Positions 1-7,862 of a stretch of DNA of 64,000 nucleotides are shown one piece after another. The notes below the pieces were generated by a model. It saw only the letters and a list, made by a program, of their open reading frames with translations. It did not search any database and was not told where the DNA came from. Within the stretch, counting starts at the first letter, position 1. Each line of letters starts with the position of its first letter. The stretch lies in assembly GCF_017309185.1 (NCBI RefSeq), contig NZ_JAEKJZ010000008.1, forward strand, positions 62,001-126,000, written 5' to 3'. The DNA is from Roseibium aggregatum. Its GTDB lineage: Bacteria; Pseudomonadota; Alphaproteobacteria; Rhizobiales; Stappiaceae. Both the position numbers and the translations under genes were made by a program.

Positions 1-1
1 T

Positions 2-805
2 TTTCAGAGCGTGGTCGAGGAGGAGTGCACCGGCAACGGCGCGCTTGCCTGTCTGGTGGAAGGCTATACGGCGGACGCCGCGATCATTCCCGAACCCGAG
101 GACGAGATGCTCGTGCGCGCCAATGTCGGCGTTCTCTGGTTCGAGGTGCTGGTCGCCGGTCATCCGGTTCACGTCCGCGAGGCCGGAACCGGCGCCAACG
201 CCATCGAAGCCAGCTACCGGGTGATCGAAAGCCTGAAGCGCATGACCGAGACGTGGAACGCGCAGAAGGCCAACTATCCCTACTTCGAAGACCTCGACCA
301 TCCGATCAACTTCAATGTCGGCAAGATCGAGGGTGGCGACTGGGCCTCCACGGTGGCCGCCTGGTGCAAACTTCATTGCCGGATCGCGATCTATCCGGGC
401 GACGATCCCAAGGACCGCGCACGCGAGATCGAGGAACATCTGGCAAGGGATCTCGGCGAGGACAGTTTCCTGGGCAACCGGCCTCCGGAAATAACCTGGA
501 ACGGCTTTTTCGCGCGGGGCTACGTGCTGGAAGAAAACGGCGATGCCGAGAAGGCCCTGGCCGAGGCTCACCGCTATGCCACGGGCAGCGATCTTCAGAG
601 CTTCGTCACCCCCGGCTATCTCGACGCCCGGGTCTTCGTCATCTACGCGGACATGCCGTGTCTGGTCTACGGACCGATTACGGAAAACATTCACGGTTTC
701 GACGAGCGGGTCAGCCTGTCGTCGATCAAGCGCGTGACCGGGGCGATTGCCCTGTTCATTGCGGACTGGTGCGGATTGGAGCGGATCGGCGATGCAAACC
801 TCTGA
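2..805 (+). CDS. M20-family N-acyl deacylase/peptidase, 3' part (5' end outside window)
   Basis: This is the C-terminal ~267 residues of a zinc-dependent M20 (ArgE/DapE-type) amidohydrolase, which removes an acyl group or peptide bond from an amino-acid-like substrate. The frame is open from the window edge and the first complete residues, FQSVVEEECTGNGA, carry the family's catalytic Glu-Glu pair. A zinc-ligand Glu follows in IIPEPED, and the terminal metal-ligand His lies in NIHGFDERV near the end. A lid/dimerisation domain is present between them. It is truncated by the window, not by mutation. The next gene starts 14 nt inside it, so the two are probably co-translated. Substrate cannot be read from sequence; acetylornithine- or succinyl-diaminopimelate-like compounds are possible. 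Confidence 0.85.
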   Translation, partial: FQSVVEEECTGNGALACLVEGYTADAAIIPEPEDEMLVRANVGVLWFEVLVAGHPVHVREAGTGANAIEASYRVIESLKRMTETWNAQKANYPYFEDLDHPINFNVGKIEGGDWASTVAAWCKLHCRIAIYPGDDPKDRAREIEEHLARDLGEDSFLGNRPPEITWNGFFARGYVLEENGDAEKALAEAHRYATGSDLQSFVTPGYLDARVFVIYADMPCLVYGPITENIHGFDERVSLSSIKRVTGAIALFIADWCGLERIGDANL

Positions 806-1772
806 CATGAAAACACCTGTCGTCGAGGGGGTTTATCTCGGCGAACGCTTCGACTTGAATGCGCATTACGGTGCGGTCTTCGCTCCCTACGCGGATCGCA
901 TCCGGCTGCGCAGCCCCGGCGAGATCGACGATCCCGAGAGCATCCGTTTCGCCCTGGCCTGGTATCCGGCGGACGATGCCTTCACCGCCTATCCCAATCT
1001 GAAGCTGGCGTGCTCGATCGCGGCCGGGGTCGACAGTATCCTGGCCTGTCCGAGCCTGCCGGACGCGGCCTATGTCACCCGTGTCCAGGACGACAGCCAG
1101 GCCGATCTCATGGCCGGCTTCGCCGCCTGGCAGGTGGTCTGGCATCACCGTAATATGGGCTTTTATCTGGACCGTCAGGCCAAAAGCATCTGGGAGCATC
1201 AGGACTTCGACGCGGCCCCGTCCCCCTGCGACTACACGGTGGGTCTGCTCGGCTACGGGCTGATGGGCAGGGCGGTCGCACGAGCTGTCGCCGCCATGGG
1301 GTTCCCGGTTGTCGCGGCGGCGCGCAGCACCCCGACCACCCCTTCGCCTGCCGGCGTGAGCTTCGAAACCGGCATGGGGTCCGTCGAACGTGTCGCGGCA
1401 CGCGCCCAGGCATTGATCAACGTTCTGCCGCTGACACCGGCGACCGAAGGCATCCTGAACAAGGACCTGTTCGACCTGATGCCACGGGGTGCTCGGCTGA
1501 TCCAGATCGGCCGGGGCGAACATCTTGTCGACGCGGATCTCGTCGCGGCCCTCGACAGCGGCCAGCTTGGCGGCGCCTCGCTGGACGTCTTCCATACCGA
1601 GCCGCTTCCCCCCGACCACCCCTGGTGGACCGACGACCGCATCCTGATCACGCCGCACCAGGCCAGCGATTCCTCCCGCCACCTGATGGCGAAACAAGTC
1701 GTTCAGGCCGCCTGTGACGTCGCCTTGGGCAAGGCCCCCAAAAACACCGTCGACCATTCCAGAGGCTATTGA
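792..1772 (+). CDS. D-2-hydroxyacid dehydrogenase, GhrA-like glyoxylate/hydroxypyruvate reductase
   Basis: A 326-residue NAD(P)H-dependent reductase of the D-2-hydroxyacid dehydrogenase family, most like GhrA, which reduces glyoxylate or hydroxypyruvate in the cytoplasm. The nucleotide-binding motif GYGLMG is near residue 153. The catalytic Arg lies in IGRGEH, the Glu in HTEPLP and the His in TPHQAS. I chose the ATG at 792 because GGAG lies 10 nt upstream; an ATG at 807 has no ribosome-binding site, and a longer frame from 747 adds residues unlike the family. It overlaps the deacylase by 14 nt. With the following deacetylase it forms a three-gene plus-strand unit; the exact keto acid is unknown. 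Confidence 0.8.
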   Translation: MQTSDMKTPVVEGVYLGERFDLNAHYGAVFAPYADRIRLRSPGEIDDPESIRFALAWYPADDAFTAYPNLKLACSIAAGVDSILACPSLPDAAYVTRVQDDSQADLMAGFAAWQVVWHHRNMGFYLDRQAKSIWEHQDFDAAPSPCDYTVGLLGYGLMGRAVARAVAAMGFPVVAAARSTPTTPSPAGVSFETGMGSVERVAARAQALINVLPLTPATEGILNKDLFDLMPRGARLIQIGRGEHLVDADLVAALDSGQLGGASLDVFHTEPLPPDHPWWTDDRILITPHQASDSSRHLMAKQVVQAACDVALGKAPKNTVDHSRGY

Positions 1773-1794
1773 AGCCCGGAGAGAAAGCCAGCCG

Positions 1795-2829
1795 ATGAAA
1801 GCCATATTCGACGAGCGTCAGCTCAAGCACAATCCGGCCCGCTATTTCCGGCGCGGGGCCTATATACCCCATCCCGAACAGCCCGAGCGCGCCATTCTGA
1901 TCCGCGACATGCTGATCAAGAACGGGTTTCCCATCGAGACGCCGGGCGATCACGGCGTTGAACCGATCAAGGCGGTTCACGACCCGGACTATGTCGACTT
2001 CTGGCAGGACGCCTATCAACGCTGGCGCGCCGAGGCGGAAGACGCCGAGGCGATTCCGACCTATCACCCCGGCCGCCGGGCCGGACGGCGGTCCTCCTCC
2101 ATCTACGGACAACTGGGCTGGTACGCCACCGACACGTCCGTGCCTCTCACGGAGGGCACCTGGGAAGCGATCTACTGGTCCGCGCAAACGGCGATCGAGG
2201 CAGCAAGCCGGGTCAACGCGGGCGAGAGGATGATCTACGGCCTGTGCCGCCCTCCCGGTCACCACGCCATGTCGAACGGCGCCAACGGTTTCTGCATCTT
2301 CAACAACGCCGCCGTCGCCGCACAGGTGCTGCGCCAGTCGCACAAGAAGGTCGCGATCTACGATATCGACACGCACACCGGAAACGGCACGCTCGATATC
2401 TTCTACGAACGCGGCGACGTCTTCCTGTGCTCGCTTCACGTCGATCCGGACAACTACCCGACCTATTATCTCGGCTATGCCGACGAGACGGGTGAAGGCG
2501 ACGGGGAAGGCGCGACCCTGAACCTGACGCTCGAGCCCGGCGCCTCGGAAGCGGCCATCCTCGAGCGCTTCCGTGAAGGCGTCAAAGCCATTCAGGACTT
2601 CGGCGCCGAGGCCCTGGTCATCTCCCTCGGGTTCGACATGGCAGTCGACGATCCGCTCTCCGAGGTCGGCATGACCGGGACCGGCTTCGAGATCATGGCC
2701 CGCGAGATCGTCCGCATGGGCCTGCCCACGGCCCTGATCCAGGAAGGCGGCTACCTCGGCCCGTCGCTGACAAACAACGCGGAAGTCTTTCTGACGGCGA
2801 GCCGTGACGAATTGTCGAAGACGTCCTGA
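1795..2829 (+). CDS. Histone deacetylase family protein (acetylpolyamine amidohydrolase-like)
   Basis: A 344-residue zinc deacetylase of the arginase/HDAC fold. Bacterial members hydrolyse acetylated polyamines or other acetyl-amines. PPGHHAM near residue 153 carries the His pair, DIDTHTGNG near 189 supplies two zinc ligands, GFDMAVDDP near 279 the third, and EGGY near 318 the catalytic Tyr region. The start at 1795 is preceded by GGAGAG, and the upstream extension of the frame reads through the previous gene's end. It lies 22 nt after the GhrA-like gene. The neighbours suggest catabolism of an N-acylated amine or amino acid, which is an inference from context only. Confidence 0.85.
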   Translation: MKAIFDERQLKHNPARYFRRGAYIPHPEQPERAILIRDMLIKNGFPIETPGDHGVEPIKAVHDPDYVDFWQDAYQRWRAEAEDAEAIPTYHPGRRAGRRSSSIYGQLGWYATDTSVPLTEGTWEAIYWSAQTAIEAASRVNAGERMIYGLCRPPGHHAMSNGANGFCIFNNAAVAAQVLRQSHKKVAIYDIDTHTGNGTLDIFYERGDVFLCSLHVDPDNYPTYYLGYADETGEGDGEGATLNLTLEPGASEAAILERFREGVKAIQDFGAEALVISLGFDMAVDDPLSEVGMTGTGFEIMAREIVRMGLPTALIQEGGYLGPSLTNNAEVFLTASRDELSKTS

Positions 2830-2835
2830 CGTCTT
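2818..2835 (+). terminator. Short hairpin at the end of the deacetylase gene
   Basis: AAGACGT and ACGTCTT form a 7 bp stem with a 4 nt loop; the hairpin contains the TGA stop of the upstream gene. The T-rich tail is weak (TTTGG), so termination is only suggested. Confidence 0.35.
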
Positions 2836-2888
2836 TGGATCATTGTCCCTTGAACCGACCTTGAACTGGCCTCGATCCATCTCCTTGA

Positions 2889-3019
2889 GTCACCCCGGAC
2901 GCAGCGAAGCGTAGGTCCGGGGCCGACTTGCATATCTCCTTGTCGCAGCTCTCGATAATTCACGCGAGCGATCTGGAAACGAGTATGCCCCGTGTCTCGC
3001 GCTGCTCGCCCGGGGTGAC
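2889..3019. repeat. REP-like palindromic element A (~131 bp)
   Basis: The element has perfect 10 bp terminal inverted repeats, GTCACCCCGG at 2889-2898 and CCGGGGTGAC at 3010-3019. Imperfect inner pairing continues on both sides (CGCAGCGAAGCG against CGCGCTGCTCG). It lies between the convergent deacetylase and DMSP-lyase-like genes and resembles element B at 3711-3839. No coding frame in it looks real. Confidence 0.7.
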
Positions 3020-3068
3020 ACAGGGAGTGGGAACGCAGGGTTTGCTTGCTGCGCGCTACGGATTCCAG

Positions 3069-3653
3069 TCAACCAAAAAACGCCGGGCCGCCCGGTTCCG
3101 CTCCGTACTGGATCCAGACGTTGAGAACGGGATGGTCCAGCGTACTCATGGCGTGCAGCTCGCGGGCTCCGTGGAGGATGATGTCACCTGGAGATCCCGT
3201 CTTGTGCGTCCCGATACTCTCCTGCCAATAGCGGGCGCCACTCCCGCTGAGCGGAATGTAGATTTCCTCCGCCGGATGCCAATGCGCCGGATAGTCCGTC
3301 CTGGCAGCGAGCATATTGCAGCCCATGACGATGGCGTCAGACGCCGCGATCACCGCATGGCCAAACGCGTCCTTCAGGACCGGATGCTGCGGATAATCCG
3401 CTGTCCAGTGCAACACGGGAAGCAACTCCCGGAACTTCGAGGCAATCGCGACGGCGTTGCCTTGCGACGGGAACAAAGTCTCCGCCGCCGTCAGATGCGC
3501 GCAGACCGGCGCGTTCCTTAAGGGCTCCGGAAGGGACCGATAGTCCTGCCCCGGCATCAGGGCCGCCACGGATTGAACGATCTGCGACGAACTCGCTTGC
3601 AGGTACCGCGCGATCAGCGCGATGAGATCGTTCCGGACTTCGTGTGAGGACAT
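3069..3653 (-). CDS. dddQ: DMSP lyase family cupin (DddQ-like)
   Basis: A 194-residue cupin matching the dimethylsulfoniopropionate lyase family, which cleaves DMSP to dimethyl sulfide and acrylate. The metal and catalytic pattern Y-x2-H-x-H-x3-E-x-Y is complete: Y121, H124, H126, E130 and Y132 in DYPAHWHPAEEIYIP, with a further His at 167 in ELHAMS. That is the residue set described for DddQ (two His, Glu, a further His and catalytic Tyr). Length (~190-200) also fits. The gene stands alone between two palindromic repeat elements, with no acuI or DMSP transporter beside it. DddQ versus another member of the same family (DddL-type) is not settled without alignment. Confidence 0.75.
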   Translation of the reverse strand: MSSHEVRNDLIALIARYLQASSSQIVQSVAALMPGQDYRSLPEPLRNAPVCAHLTAAETLFPSQGNAVAIASKFRELLPVLHWTADYPQHPVLKDAFGHAVIAASDAIVMGCNMLAARTDYPAHWHPAEEIYIPLSGSGARYWQESIGTHKTGSPGDIILHGARELHAMSTLDHPVLNVWIQYGAEPGGPAFFG

Positions 3654-3710
3654 GGAAGGTATGCCAATCCAATTTTAAGCGCTTTGCGACATGCGGCGAG
3701 CGCTCTTATC

Positions 3711-3839
3711 GTCCTCCCGGACGGAGCATAGCGAAGATCCGGGATCGGAGAACCACAAATCTCAAACTGAAAACTCAGACATTAAACAAACACCTATGGC
3801 TCTCCGATCCCGGCTCGCGCTTCGCTTGGCCGGGGTGAC
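3711..3839. repeat. REP-like palindromic element B (~129 bp)
   Basis: Long imperfect inverted repeat: the left arm, 3711-3752, begins GTCCTCCCGGACGGAGC and ends GATCGGAGA; the right arm, 3801-3839, is TCTCCGATCCCGG through CCGGGGTGAC. About 48 bp of AT-rich loop lies between. The outer arm is the same family as element A (GTC.C.CCCGGACG...AGCGAAG). It sits 3' of the M20 gene and 5' of the DMSP-lyase-like gene on the minus strand. Confidence 0.7.
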
Positions 3840-3861
3840 TTTAGGAGAGGCAAACAACCCC

Positions 3862-4992
3862 TCACTTCAACCGCGTCAAAAGCCCGGCCATAAGCTGCGC
3901 GCGCTCGACAAGGCTGTCGATGAAGATGTGCTCATCGAGCGTGTGAAGGCCGCGCCCGCGGGCGCCGATGGAATCGAGGGTCGGAATGCCCATGGCGCCG
4001 GTGAAGTTGCCGTCCGAACCGCCGCCGGCGCTGCCGTGATTGAGCTCGAAGCCGATTTCCTGAGAAATCTCCCGGGCGATCTCATACATCTGCAGGGTGC
4101 CTTCGCCCGGCTCCCAGACGGGGCGCGTGACGCCGCGGGTGACCTCGAAGACGACGCCGTTTTCCTCGCCGTTCAGGGCGAGCATCTTTTCGACGCCTTC
4201 GTCCAGGTCTTCCTGGCGCTTGGCCATGCTGAGCACTTCCGCCTCGCAAGTGGACGAAACGCAATTGACCCACTGGCCGCCATGGACGACGCCGACGCTG
4301 AAGGTGCAGTCCGGCGTGGTCATGGCTTCTATTTCCAGGATCTTCTTCGCCATGGCGGCAATCGCCGAACGGCCGTCTTCGAGCGCCCAGCTGGCGTGGC
4401 TCGGCCTGCCCCTTGTCTTCAGGTTGAAGCGGGCGATCGCATAGCGACCGGTGACCGCTCCGCCGTCGGCGCTCGCCGGTTCCGGGACCAGAACATATTT
4501 GTTCTTGCGCGCTTCCATCTCGATCAGGTCGCGGGTCAACGGCGTACCGACCTCCTCGTCCGGCGTGAACAGGATTGTCACCGGCAACGGCGTTTCGATC
4601 CCGGCCAGCGCCAGCTTGCGCAGGGCCTCGATGGCCAGATAGTTGCCGCTCTTCATGTCCATGACGCCCGGCCCGTAGCACTTGCCGTCTTCGATCCGCC
4701 AGGGCAGGACCTCCAGCGTTCCCTTCGGGTGCACGGTGTCGAGATGGCCGGAAATCAGGATGCCCGGTGCACCCGTCTTTTTGTGCGGAAAAGTCGCCCT
4801 TACCGAACCGCCGAAGCCCATGCGGCCAGGAATGCGTTCGACGGAGGCGCCTGCCGCGACCAGATCGTAGGTCGCCAGGTCCATCATCCGGTCGACGGCG
4901 GCGGCATCGTAGGTCGGGCTCTCGCATTCGACCCAGGGCTTCAGGCCCGCGAGAATCCGGTCGGTATTGAAATCGAGACGGTCGAGCGGCAA
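3862..4992 (-). CDS. M20-family glutamate carboxypeptidase-like peptidase (CPG2 type)
   Basis: A 376-residue zinc exopeptidase of the M20/CPG2 type, which removes C-terminal Glu-like residues or deacylates. GHLDTVHPKG and GVMDMKSGNY carry the metal ligands, FTPDEEVGTP the catalytic Glu pair, VPEPAS a ligand and LHTLDEHIF the last His. A dimerisation-domain GRPSHAS is present. The open frame continues upstream to 5325, but that ~110-residue extension is unlike the family and AT-rich. I place the start at a TTG (4992-4990) with GGAG 8 nt upstream; a TTG at 4998 is the alternative. It is probably a single-gene unit, followed by palindromic element B. Confidence 0.75.
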   Translation of the reverse strand: MPLDRLDFNTDRILAGLKPWVECESPTYDAAAVDRMMDLATYDLVAAGASVERIPGRMGFGGSVRATFPHKKTGAPGILISGHLDTVHPKGTLEVLPWRIEDGKCYGPGVMDMKSGNYLAIEALRKLALAGIETPLPVTILFTPDEEVGTPLTRDLIEMEARKNKYVLVPEPASADGGAVTGRYAIARFNLKTRGRPSHASWALEDGRSAIAAMAKKILEIEAMTTPDCTFSVGVVHGGQWVNCVSSTCEAEVLSMAKRQEDLDEGVEKMLALNGEENGVVFEVTRGVTRPVWEPGEGTLQMYEIAREISQEIGFELNHGSAGGGSDGNFTGAMGIPTLDSIGARGRGLHTLDEHIFIDSLVERAQLMAGLLTRLK

Positions 4993-5367
4993 CGGCAAAT
5001 CTCCGGGTGTTGAGGGCAAGTTTCGTGGATCGAGATGCAGGATGACAGGCAAAGGACCTATCGAAAGAAGTCGGAACCTGATTGTTAGCGAAGCCAGCCG
5101 CCGCAGTCGATACCGGAAGCCTTTTTGAGCGTTCTCGTCACTCAATTCACCAGGCCTGCAAGCAAAAGTGTTTCGGAAGGAAAATTCTTCAAATTCGAAT
5201 ACGACAGCACCAGGAGAAAAACAAACAAACGCCTTGGATATGGTCGTGAAAATATGCAATCCTGAATTGTCTATAGACGCACTGCCGGTGGACGTTGGCT
5301 CTTGTGTCCTTGGGCACAAAATCAATTTCAGAGATGCCGTTTAGATCAAGAAACAGGATGAACAACA
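4993..5367. other. 375 bp gap, divergent promoter region
   Basis: Separates the minus-strand peptidase from the plus-strand lipoprotein gene. Clearly AT-richer than its surroundings from about 5140. It must hold both promoters, but I see no convincing operator. An open frame runs through it in phase with the peptidase and is judged non-coding. Confidence 0.5.
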
Positions 5368-5718
5368 ATGAGATTGCCGCTTTTGGTATTGTCTGTCTCC
5401 CTCGCCCTTTCCGGTTGCGGTAGCGAATTTGAAATCACTGGTAGCAACGCCAGAGGAACGGAAACTTTCAAGGGCAGCGCACTTGGATTTCAGTCGGGCA
5501 AATTCAATATCGCGAGCAATAAAGGTCGAAAATGTAAAGGCCGATTTGACTCCGTCAATGACCTGGCTGCTGGATACGGCAAAGGAAATTTTGTTTGCAC
5601 GGATGGCAACAAGGGAACTTTCTGGTTCACGATCGAACAGAATTATCGAAGCGGGAACGGCGTTGCCAACATCGGTGGTGAAAAATTCAAATTCAAGTAC
5701 GGAAACAAGTCCAGCTAG
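5368..5718 (+). CDS. Small putative lipoprotein of unknown function
   Basis: A 116-residue precursor with a signal peptide ending in the lipobox LSGC (Cys17), so the mature protein of about 100 residues should be lipidated and membrane-anchored. The rest is rich in Gly, Lys and aromatic residues (KGNFVCTDGNKGTFWF) with two further cysteines, suggesting a small beta-rich domain. AGGATG lies upstream of the ATG. Base composition is noticeably more AT-rich than the neighbours, which hints at a separate origin. I do not recognise a named family. It stands alone between two minus-strand units. Confidence 0.7.
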   Translation: MRLPLLVLSVSLALSGCGSEFEITGSNARGTETFKGSALGFQSGKFNIASNKGRKCKGRFDSVNDLAAGYGKGNFVCTDGNKGTFWFTIEQNYRSGNGVANIGGEKFKFKYGNKSS

Positions 5719-5835
5719 AGCAAACGCACGGTTCCAAGCAAAAGCAGGCCTGAAGACGGACCCTCTTCGTTAGCTGAGCACCGTTCACCTGCGACCGTCA
5801 GTGGTTCGATACCTGTTGGCTCTTTCCGAGGAACC

Positions 5836-7398
5836 CTAGCAGGCATAGCCCGCCACAGCCCTGTCGAAACACCGCCTGAGACGGACCGGGTCCGGGTGCA
5901 AGTGGGCTTTTTCCAACATGCGGGCCCAAAGCACCTGGATCAGGCTGTCCGCCGTCCGGCGCATGAAGGCATGGGCGAGTTCCGAAGGGTCTTGCGCGGA
6001 CAAAACCTTGTCCCTTGCGTCGCACCAGGATGCGTAAAGGGACCCGACAATCGGACTGACCGTTTCGAGGCGCGCGCATTCGCCTTGCAGAAATTCCGCG
6101 AAGGCCTGACCCGGCTGTTTTGCCAAGAGGCGTGTGGCGAGCGCCTTCTCGTGGATGCCGTTGGCACCTTCGTAGATGGCGGTGATACGCGCGTCGCGAT
6201 AGGCCTGTTCCAGCGCGTATTCCTTCAGGTAGCCGTAGCCGCCGAGAACCTGCATTCCGAGTTCCGTGGCACGCATGCCGGCTTCGGTGCAAAAGACCTT
6301 CGCGATCGGTTTCAGGAACTCCGCCAGATCCGGGTCCCTGCCTGCCTCGATGGTCACCAGTGTCAGATGCGCCAGCGCCCGGCCACTCAGGGCGAGACCG
6401 TCGATTTCCTCCAGCATGCGGCGGATATCGGCGTGCCGGTCCAGCGTCGCCGGTTTGCCGTCCGGTCCGCGCCCCTGGATGCGTTCCGCCGCATAGGCGC
6501 GCGCGACATCGTAAGCGCGCGCCGCATGGGCCACGCCTTGCAGGGCAACATCGACCCGGGCGTGGTTCATCAGCGTGAACATAGCCTTCAGCCCTTCGCC
6601 GGGCCGGCCGATCAGCTCGCCTTCCGCATTCTCGAACCGCATCTGGCAGGTCGGCGACGCGTGGAGCCCCATTTTCTCCTCGATCCGGGTCACGGATATC
6701 CGGTTCTGCTCCCCGTTTTCCAGCAGCTTCGGGCAGATGAAAAGGGACAGACCCTTCAGGCCGTCGTCGGAGGTGCGGGCGAGTACAAGGTGATGAATGA
6801 GGGGGCTGAGGTCTTGATCTCCGCCGGAGATGAAGATCTTTTCGCCGGAAATCCGCCAGCTTCCACCCTGTTCCTCGCCACGGCAACGGATGCGCGCCAG
6901 GTCGGAGCCGGCTTCCGGCTCCGTCAGACACATGGTCGCCAGCGCCTCGCCGGACGCCAGGGCCGGCAGGAAGCGGGTCTGCTGATCTTCCATTCCGAAA
7001 TTCATCAAGGTACTGATCGCGCCGGGCACCAGTCCGGTCACCATCTGCAAGCTGTGGTTCGCGCCGGAGAAGATTTCTGAGGTGATGGCGAGAACGGTCG
7101 CATCCAAGCCCTGCCCCCCGAAGGCTTCCGGTGCCGAAAGGCCCGGCCAACCCTGCTCGCAATAGGCCTCATAGGCCGCCTTGAAGCCGTCAGGCATTCG
7201 CACCCGCCCCGCTTCCAGGCGGCAGCCCTGGCGATCGCCGGGCTCATTGAGCGGCGCGAACTGTTCCTCCGCAAAGGCGGCGAAATGCGCGCCGATTTCC
7301 GACGCGAGGTCCGCATCCCAGTGCGGCAACCCGGCGGCACCGGCAACATGGGTGAGCGAGAACAGGATATCGTCGAGGGGAGCGGAAAAGGGTTTCAT
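5836..7398 (-). CDS. Acyl-CoA dehydrogenase, DmdC-like
   Basis: A 520-residue flavin acyl-CoA dehydrogenase, introducing an alpha-beta double bond into an acyl-CoA. The N terminus (APLDDILFSLTHVAG, then FAPLNEPGDRQGC and GWPGLSAPEAFGGQG) matches the group containing 3-methylmercaptopropionyl-CoA dehydrogenase DmdC, though it is shorter than the ~590 residues usual there. TEPEAGSDL lies in the FAD-binding region and the catalytic Glu is E410 in YEGANGIH. It lies 8 nt after the DUF3237 gene, last in the run of CoA-dependent aromatic genes. In context it may act on a dihydro-cinnamoyl-CoA; a role in DMSP demethylation is possible but there is no dmdA or dmdB nearby. Confidence 0.8.
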   Translation of the reverse strand: MKPFSAPLDDILFSLTHVAGAAGLPHWDADLASEIGAHFAAFAEEQFAPLNEPGDRQGCRLEAGRVRMPDGFKAAYEAYCEQGWPGLSAPEAFGGQGLDATVLAITSEIFSGANHSLQMVTGLVPGAISTLMNFGMEDQQTRFLPALASGEALATMCLTEPEAGSDLARIRCRGEEQGGSWRISGEKIFISGGDQDLSPLIHHLVLARTSDDGLKGLSLFICPKLLENGEQNRISVTRIEEKMGLHASPTCQMRFENAEGELIGRPGEGLKAMFTLMNHARVDVALQGVAHAARAYDVARAYAAERIQGRGPDGKPATLDRHADIRRMLEEIDGLALSGRALAHLTLVTIEAGRDPDLAEFLKPIAKVFCTEAGMRATELGMQVLGGYGYLKEYALEQAYRDARITAIYEGANGIHEKALATRLLAKQPGQAFAEFLQGECARLETVSPIVGSLYASWCDARDKVLSAQDPSELAHAFMRRTADSLIQVLWARMLEKAHLHPDPVRLRRCFDRAVAGYAC

Positions 7399-7406
7399 CG
7401 GGTGCT

Positions 7407-7862
7407 TCAGCGAATGGAGAAAAGAGAGATCCGCACGGCGGAGGCAAGACGCCGGCCGGTGCCGACGAAAAGCGTCCGGTTGACCCAGGCATAGGCCGGC
7501 GCACCGGTCTCGAGCCGGGCGGTGGTGCGGAAATAATAAAGGGCGGGATCGACATCCTCGCCGCGCGCCAGCGCTTCGAGAACCTCCGGCGGGCCGTGCC
7601 GCACACCCTTGTTGACGATTTCGATGACCGCGCCGTCATCCGTCTCGACCGCGTAGCGGGTGTCGATATCGGCGGAGCCGTCGGCGAGAATGGTCTGCCA
7701 GTCCGCGCCCAGGTTCAGAACCTTGCCGGAAATGCTCCCGGTGGCCGTACCGCCCACAATCGGAATGATCCGCCGCAGGCCGTTGCGGCCAGGGCCCATT
7801 TCCCTCACGGGTCCGAGTTCGACGGTCAGGTCGCAGACGTGGTCGAGCGCCGGGGCGGTCAT
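7407..7862 (-). CDS. DUF3237 family protein
   Basis: A 151-residue protein of the DUF3237 family, recognised from the GPVREMGPGRNGLRRIIPIVGG start, the ADWQTILADGSADIDTRYAVETDDG core and the FRTTARLETGAPAYAWVNRTLFVG end. The family is a small beta-barrel-like fold with no established reaction known to me. Its ATG overlaps the stop of the amidohydrolase gene by 4 nt (ATGA), so the two are translationally coupled. It is followed by the acyl-CoA dehydrogenase. Such genes often sit beside aromatic-acid degradation genes, suggesting an accessory or isomerase/hydrolase-like step; this is inference. Confidence 0.75.
   Translation of the reverse strand: MTAPALDHVCDLTVELGPVREMGPGRNGLRRIIPIVGGTATGSISGKVLNLGADWQTILADGSADIDTRYAVETDDGAVIEIVNKGVRHGPPEVLEALARGEDVDPALYYFRTTARLETGAPAYAWVNRTLFVGTGRRLASAVRISLFSIR

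Noticed and set aside
2928..3521. 197-codon plus-strand frame across palindromic element A and the DMSP-lyase-like gene
   Set aside because: Part lies within a repeat element and the rest is antisense to a cupin gene with a full active site.
2889..3839. The repeated palindromes as a CRISPR array or IS ends
   Set aside because: Only two diverged copies ~700 bp apart, no regular spacers, no cas or transposase gene.
4993..5325. N-terminal extension of the CPG2-like peptidase
   Set aside because: About 110 residues unlike the family in an AT-rich stretch; a TTG start with a well-placed GGAG gives the normal length.
5836..7398. The acyl-CoA dehydrogenase as a true DmdC of DMSP demethylation
   Set aside because: dmdA, dmdB and dmdD are absent nearby, the protein is shorter than usual DmdC, and the operon context is aromatic CoA metabolism.
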